The position numbers and the translations under genes are program-made. Shown here in pieces: positions 58,800 to 64,000 of a DNA stretch of 64,000 bases. The stretch spans positions 682,001 to 746,000 of the forward strand of contig CP137325.1 in NCBI GenBank assembly GCA_033182465.1, given 5' to 3'. The DNA comes from Sanghuangporus weigelae (Eukaryota > Basidiomycota > Agaricomycetes > Hymenochaetales > Hymenochaetaceae). The notes under the pieces are model-generated. The model saw only the letters and a list, made by a program, of their open reading frames with translations, did no database searches and was not told where the DNA came from. Numbering within the stretch: the first letter of the stretch is position 1; each line of letters begins with the position of its first letter.

Positions 58800-60578
58800 T
58801 CTGTCGTTACGTTCTGTCGACGTGACTTGCTGGTGCTTGCATGATCAGGTCACCCATGCCCCGAAATATTATGCATATTCGTGACCATAATTTGCTCACG
58901 GACTTAGATATCATCGCCGTTGCTGACTGGAGTCAGAGACGCAAATGCTGCGGCCCATTTACGGGCGTCCCGAACCCATTCAAGCGAATTACCAACCGAT
59001 CGCCAAGCAACGAAATGAAAGGCATTCTTGAAGATAATGGGGACTCGTTATTTATGACGCCCAGGAATGTACGTTGAGCGTTTGAGATCAAATTTCACGA
59101 ATGCTTCCGTGTCTTCCTTCATGGGCATCCGCTAGTTTTTCTGAATTGCGCGCTTAACCGGAGAAGCGAAGATCTCAACATTGCGCGATTATCTGATATA
59201 CTTTCATCGTGTCAAGCCTAACTTGGAAGTAACGAAGGTCACTTCTGATGTGCGCGGCGACGTCTAGGCCGTATATTTAGGGTGTTTCCGAGAATATCCA
59301 CTTGTTATAAGCATAGGCCAACCGCCGGTCTTGTGAGTGCGATAGTTCGGTAGCGTCAGACTTCTCAATTCTGATGAAGTCAATGGAAAGGCTCAAGTGG
59401 CATACTGTTTCAGAAGAAGCTTGGAGCAATTCGTATTAGTCTTTGTGTATATCATATAAAGGAGCTTTATATAATTAAGAAAACGGCCGCCCGTTTGAAA
59501 TGCTTTGCTTAGGCGTACATTGTTGTACCTATCAGCCCTCTAGTATCGCAATGGAAGGATTAAAACAGATCGTTTTTGGTGTTCTTATCAATCCAATTTA
59601 TCACTAAAAGCAATGCGCAGAAAAGTCTGAAACGGAAGAACGCAAAGATCTGAAGATTTCACGAGTGGGATATAGTAAGTCCACTAGGCCTTCCCGTGGA
59701 GTCAGCGACTCAACGTGCCAGGTGCATGGTGCCCGCGTGCGCATCGGTGGCTTGGGCAAATTGAGAATCTTCTCAGGGACTATGATGCGTCCGGTATTCC
59801 TTTTGAGTATACTATGATAGGACGTAGTCCCTGAAACCGTTCTTAGCGGCTTCTAAACTCCAATCCAATTCATCCAATTCAATAGAAGGTGGATGGACCG
59901 GGAGACTAATGAACACCCTCTGATGTTGCTTGGTCACCTTCTCTGCCAATATCATACTTCTCGAGTCGGAAGTCGGATCGAAGAGTTGCAAAGGGCCAAA
60001 CGTCTGGTGAGGCGCTTCAAACATGGTTAGTTTGGCTGAAGATTCACTCGCTGGAGAATCCAATTGCACTCGTTTCGCACCTGAGTTTCGCACCCTGTGA
60101 CTCCTGGTGGTTGTGTAATTTTGCTTCAGTGTTAAAATCATGTTCCGTAGCAAGTTCTGAGGGAAACAGGTGATTGAGAAGCGTTGTGTTTTCCCGGAGA
60201 ATATCAGTTAGATTTAGAAAGACTATTGCAATCCGATTGCGAACTTGACTTCGATGTGTGAAATTGACTTCCACCGCAAGCACGAGCCAGTGTCGACAGA
60301 TACCCTCGAAAGAGAGTTAAAGTGGCGTCCAATATGATAAAATTCCTTGGGAGAATTCAAATGAATCATGTAGTTTGTGACAATACAACCAACGCTTGTA
60401 TACCATCATTTTCTGTCTGGAGGCAAACAAGGTAAGGTTCATGACGTAAGCCTTATGGTCTCACGTGTAAATTACTAAATACCCACCCGCAGCATCAGGA
60501 AAAACAAATCGCTGAAGATATTCTTGGCCATCTCATATCCAATCCAAAGGGACTCTGTTGTACTACACTATATTATCT
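58800..60578. other. Spacer with one weak minus-strand frame
   Basis: About 1.8 kb between PRI1 and FAU1. A minus-strand frame at 59812-60153 (113 codons, ATG to TAG) contains VFISLPVHPPSIELDELDW and could be a small gene, but nothing confirms it. A plus-strand frame at 58841-59077 (HIRDHNLLTDLDIIAVADW) is equally unsupported. No RNA gene or repeat seen. Confidence 0.35.
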
Positions 60579-61565
60579 ATGAGTTACTCGATTTGTGGCC
60601 CTACGGGCCGGATAATCTCCCGAGCAAGTTCAGTAGAAAGCACGAAAAAGGCACTTCGCCAAGCAGTTTCGGAGACAGTTCGCAAGCTTTCCGATGCAGC
60701 AGTGCGGGCCCAGTGTAAGGAACTTGATAATATACTGTACAAATCTTACGAACTGACGGAGTTCTTCGATCTTAAACTTTGTCATGCAGCGGAAGCTGTG
60801 TTCAGACATGTCATTTCCTCGGAGACTTTCCGGAAAAGCAAAGCAATCAGCTGTTACCTCAGCATGAGGGGAGAGATCGATACCACGAACATTGCACGCG
60901 AGGTTCTTCGATCGGGTATGATGATCTCGTTGCGATGCAATACTTCATTTTACTCACTCTGGATCTCCAGGTAAATCACTTTACATTCCGAAGATCACGA
61001 GCAGTAAGGAAAGAAGGATGGACTTCCTTCGCTTATACGATCTCGAAGATCTTGAATCCCTCCCATCTGGGGCGTGGGGTATAAAAGAGCCTGACTTTGA
61101 TTACAAAGGGAAAAGAAGAGCATGCGGTACGATCTAGTAACGCTGGAGGTTACGTTACTCTCATATTGAATACCAGCTCTCGATGACGATGTAGAGCCTC
61201 TCGATTTGATCGTTGTACCAGGTAAGAGTTTGACTGTTCAACATATGTGATCAGTTCATTTCCCGAGCTTGTCTAGGAGTTGCATTTGACGAGACGTTAT
61301 GCCGATTAGGCCATGGAAAGGGCTATTACGACGTCTTTATCAATGCGTATTCTTATACACGGCATCATCCCACTTTGCGTGAGTCATTGTCGCTTAGAAT
61401 AACGGCCGCAGTATTTTGAAAATGTACACCCAAATAGTTGCACTCTCCTTGAGAGAGCAAATTTTGCCTGTAGGACAGATACCAATGCTCGAGCATGATC
61501 GCAAAATGCATGCTGTTGCTACACCTGATGGGATCATCGGTGACAGAAAAGTAAAGATTCCGTAG
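60579..61565 (+). CDS. FAU1: 5-formyltetrahydrofolate cyclo-ligase
   Basis: Six exons in phase: 60579-60714, 60790-60915, 60971-61126, 61177-61221, 61277-61378, 61438-61565, giving 230 residues. STKKALRQAVSETVRKLSD is the N-terminal helix and KAISCYLSMRGEIDTTNIAREVL is the conserved core. GKSLYIPKITSSKERRMDFLRLYDLEDL follows. LDLIVVPGVAFDETLCRLGHGKGYYD carries the ATP and substrate loop (GxGKGYYD). The enzyme turns 5-formyl- into 5,10-methenyl-tetrahydrofolate with ATP. The N-terminal 20 residues (RIISRASS) could be a weak mitochondrial signal. The start is the first ATG in frame; an upstream exon is possible. Its 3' end overlaps, on the opposite strand, the possible end of the RAD51 paralog. 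Confidence 0.93.
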
Positions 61566-62954
61566 TAGACATTAGAAGTGCTTCCGTCCTCCGGATTCTT
61601 CGAGTATTCATTGTGTGGATAAACCCCCAGTGGGCTTACATAGAACTCCGTTGACCTATAGAGAACATTGAGTCTCAATATTGAGGACTTAGTACCGTGT
61701 CCGACTGACCATTTCGTAGGGTTCTTGCACCAGCTCTGTCTGCAACCGCGTTGCCGGTCGAGAGGGAGACGACAAAAGTCGGATAATCCTTTGTCAAATG
61801 TATAGTCAAAATTCTGATACTGGAAAGAACGCAGAATGTACCCTGTCGTCGGAGAAGTAGGGACAAAGGTCAACCGGTGGGATCTGCTTGATGGTAGATA
61901 CGTGTCCCCTGCATGCTTGATAAGACAGAACGGCTAGGTCTGAAAAGTAATCTGACAAACCGAGCTGCGGCACCATGATAGCCTTTTTAGCTGTGTCAAA
62001 GTTAGCGGCGGCACCATCTATGCCGATCATCTTCGTAGCCAATTGCACCGTGACAACAACAGTAAGATGTCGCGACGCGCAAGCCTTCGCAAGGATAGCT
62101 TTTATCTGTTCGAAAAGCGATGCTTTCGAAGTACTATTGATCGGCGTAGCATGAAACAGGAAAGAAAATGTGTTTAGAACGAGGAGTGAGGTCTAAAGCA
62201 ATACACAGTCCATCTTCGACCATTTCTCAATACGTTGGAACAACAGCATGACGCACTTTTGGATGTTCATCAAGTAAGTCTGAGATGCAATATATGATTC
62301 CCATGAGCTCTGGCAAGGAAAAGCATTTGATATAATATACTCGGTCCAGAGACCCGGGTACATCTATACATCACATGCTCAGCGCAAACCCATATTTAGC
62401 CAAGGAGATGCAGTTGACCTTTCAATGCAGTCCGTATACTCGATGGGATCGTCATATTTTGCGTGTCTTGAAATGAGCGTCAGCCAATCATTATCGCATG
62501 GAAATCGATCCTACCTAAGAGTATCACATCTTCTTCAGACAACACTGCGCTTCGAAGTATTTCTAGAAGCGCGGCTTCCTTTGGGCTGCCTGGAGGTCCG
62601 CTTAGCTCCAAGATGTGACCTCTCCTTAGACCTCCCCGATCAAGAAGATTTTTCATAGGTTCCGGAACAGAAAATACCGAGAGAGTTGAGTTCAACAAGG
62701 TTGCAGCTGGCTGCGTCAGCGAGGGCAAGGGTTTTCGGGAGGCCCGTAGGATTTCCTCGCATAGAAACGTCGGGATTTTCAGTTCTGCGGTTTTGAACAT
62801 CTCTAACCTGCACAAAGTCGAAAAACTGCTCACCCTCGGAAAGCTGCTCAGCAGTAAGCGAGCCGAGATCATCAACGCTATCAAATCCTGCGCGCCTGAG
62901 CGCGGAAAGGTTCGATTCAGAAATGGCCAAGGAAGATAGAGACCGAGAAAACAT
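61394..62954 (-). CDS. RAD51 paralog (RAD51C-like recombination mediator)
   Basis: Exons on the minus strand, in phase: 62834-62954, 62515-62812, 62419-62466, 62257-62363, 61961-62192, and a last exon from 61908 downward. An N-terminal helix-turn domain (NLSALRRAGFDSVDDLGSLT) resembles RAD51C. GGLRRGHILELSGPPGSPKEAALLE is the Walker A region, with PKEA in place of the usual GKT/S. VILLDTQNMTIPSSIRTALK, FSLPELMGIIYCISDLLDEHPK and SLLVLNTFSFLFHATP (Walker B) follow. LTVVVTVQLATKMIG and RLTFVPTSPTTGYILRSFQ complete the ATPase fold. Such paralogs help load RAD51 onto DNA in homologous repair. The end is uncertain: after FDYTFDK the frame continues to 61394, across the FAU1 3' end, in sequence unlike the family. 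A further intron or an earlier end is likely. Confidence 0.8.
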
Positions 62955-63187
62955 GAATGTGGTTACTGAATGAACATGAACGAACGCGAATCACGTCGAT
63001 CTTGAGAAGCGTGTAAACTCCGACTCGGCTCGTGCCGACTCAGTCTCAATTAAGATAAGCTATCAGCTTCTATACAGCAGGCTTGGCTTCTGTCGTCCTC
63101 GCAAATTCCAGCCTTGCTGATATATGGGCTTCCTCGGCCAGAAGCTGAGGACGACTTAGCAAGTTCGGAGTGTTCAGAACATCCGTT
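62955..63187. promoter_or_regulatory. Shared promoter region of the RAD51 paralog and the nickel transporter
   Basis: 233 bases between the divergent start codons at 62954 (minus) and 63188 (plus). Contains GACTCGGCTCGTGCCGACTCAG, an imperfect palindrome around 63023-63044 that could be a binding site for a shared regulator. Confidence 0.5.
63023..63044. repeat. Short palindrome in the divergent promoter
   Basis: The sequence ACTCGGC-TCGT-GCCGACT pairs CGGC with GCCG and is nearly symmetric over about 18 bases. It lies midway between the two start codons. Possible operator-like site; unproven. Confidence 0.4.
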
Positions 63188-64000
63188 ATGCCGTCTATGC
63201 GGTCCCTAACGCGGTTTCGCGATTCATGTCTCAAGTGGAAATTAACTCTTTTGGGGAGATCATTGCTTCTTATCTTCCTTGAGCTTGTCGCAAATGCCGT
63301 CTGCTGGATTGCTGCTGGAATTTCATTCGGGAGACGCAACGAGACACGAAGCACACTGAACTTAGCTCTTCTCGCATGGGTATGTTCAATTAGCTTAATT
63401 TATTTTCTGTAACCTTAATATCACTTTATAGACAATCGGCCTCCGTCATGGTGAGGTCTCGCAACATTCTGAATCTAACCACATACAGCTATGTTCACTG
63501 ACATACCTTTTCAGGCCTTGACGCAGATCACATCAGGTCAGAGAAGATTGAATCTTTGTGTTCCATTTCTTATTTTCGTTTCAGTGCAATAGATAACGCT
63601 ACTAGGGGCCTTATCAGTATGGGTCAGCTTCCCGTAACATGCGGGCTCTTCTTTTCCCTCGGACATAGTACCATTGTTATTGTTGTCGTGAGTAGAGTCC
63701 TTCGGATTTCTCGTCCCTGGATTATAGGCTGACATAAGTTCAGAATATCGCAATTGCCATTAGCACGGATGTATACGACAGAATATCTGGCGTCGGTGAT
63801 GTTGGGGGAATTGTCGGGGCAGCAGTCAGCGGTTCGTTCCTGTTCATCATTGGTCTGGCGAACTCCATCATCCTGTACAAAATCATCCGCAAGCGACGAA
63901 GAAAGGTATGTTCTCTTCTTGAAGCACTCGCTGACTGGAATGTACTAACATATTGACCAGAGGGCCGAAGCAGCAGGCGAAGACGAAGAAGACAAATCAT
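63188..64000 (+). CDS. Nickel/cobalt transporter, NicO family (3' end outside window)
   Basis: Exons 63188-63379, 63432-63450, 63515-63536, 63585-63687, 63744-63905 and 63961-64000 (cut by the window edge) are in phase and give the first 179 residues. LLLIFLELVANAVCWIAAGISF is the first membrane segment. TIGLRHGLDADHISAIDN is the family's metal-binding HX4DH signature. GQLPVTCGLFFSLGHSTIVIVV contains the second conserved block. ISGVGDVGGIVGAAVSGSFLFIIGLANSIILY follows, then a charged loop (RKRRRKRAEAAGEDEED). The protein takes up Ni2+ or Co2+ at the plasma membrane, for example for urease. The HX4DH motif is spread over exons of 19 and 22 nt plus the start of the next. ATG 63197 is an alternative start. 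Confidence 0.9.

Noticed and set aside
53000-64000. Functional gene cluster (secondary metabolism or similar) at the right end
   Set aside because: The genes are unrelated housekeeping functions (GPI anchor, replication, folate, repair, nickel uptake) with no backbone enzyme.

Overview
The window reads as nuclear DNA of a filamentous basidiomycete, most likely an Agaricomycete. Nearly every recognisable gene is broken by short introns of about 45-90 nt with GT-AG ends and CTAAC/CTGAC-like branch points. The gene families are basidiomycete ones: a DUF6533-type seven-helix membrane protein, a MATA-type HMG box protein, GEgh16-like secreted proteins and a NicO nickel permease. I worked out exon structures by hand, using reading-phase continuity and family motifs. 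For most genes every exon junction keeps phase from the start codon to the stop codon.

Layout from left to right. 0-4.5 kb: the last exon of a probable NDUFAF2-like complex I assembly factor, a Dal5/allantoate-type MFS transporter, and a small acidic protein. 4.8-13 kb: a 16-exon acid sphingomyelinase-like phosphodiesterase (minus), an intronless epoxide-hydrolase-like alpha/beta hydrolase, a small secreted protein (minus) and a DUF6533 membrane protein. 13.8-17.4 kb: a large two-RRM RNA-binding protein with a long disordered tail (minus). 17.4-21.6 kb: no confident gene. 21.7-25.3 kb: two GEgh16-like secreted-protein paralogs, the first frameshifted, on either side of a striking inverted repeat with two arms of about 0.5 kb. 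25.9-32.9 kb: an HMG-box regulator, phosphopantothenate-cysteine ligase (CAB2), an intact aldo-keto reductase (minus), and an old tandem duplicate of the CAB2 tail plus the whole reductase that has decayed. 32.9-36.7 kb: gene-poor. 36.7-38.5 kb: a hexose/lactose-type MFS transporter. 39.6-41.1 kb: mitochondrial methionyl-tRNA formyltransferase (FMT1, minus). 41.9-43.4 kb: a macro-domain protein starting head to head with a small predicted gene. 43.4-51.5 kb: mostly gene-poor. 51.5-54.0 kb: a C2H2 zinc-finger transcription factor. 56.2-58.8 kb: GPI19/PIG-P and DNA primase small subunit PRI1 as a divergent pair. 60.6-64 kb: 5-formyltetrahydrofolate cyclo-ligase (FAU1), a RAD51 paralog (minus) and the first exons of a nickel/cobalt transporter running off the right edge.

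Most of these are independent housekeeping genes and do not form a pathway cluster. FMT1 and FAU1 both handle formylated folates but lie 20 kb apart. I did not find a convincing new multi-gene system. The most notable structures are the foldback element between the GEgh16 paralogs, the duplicated and decayed CAB2-reductase unit, and several very small exons (7, 11, 14, 19, 22 and 25 nt) that carry catalytic or signature motifs.
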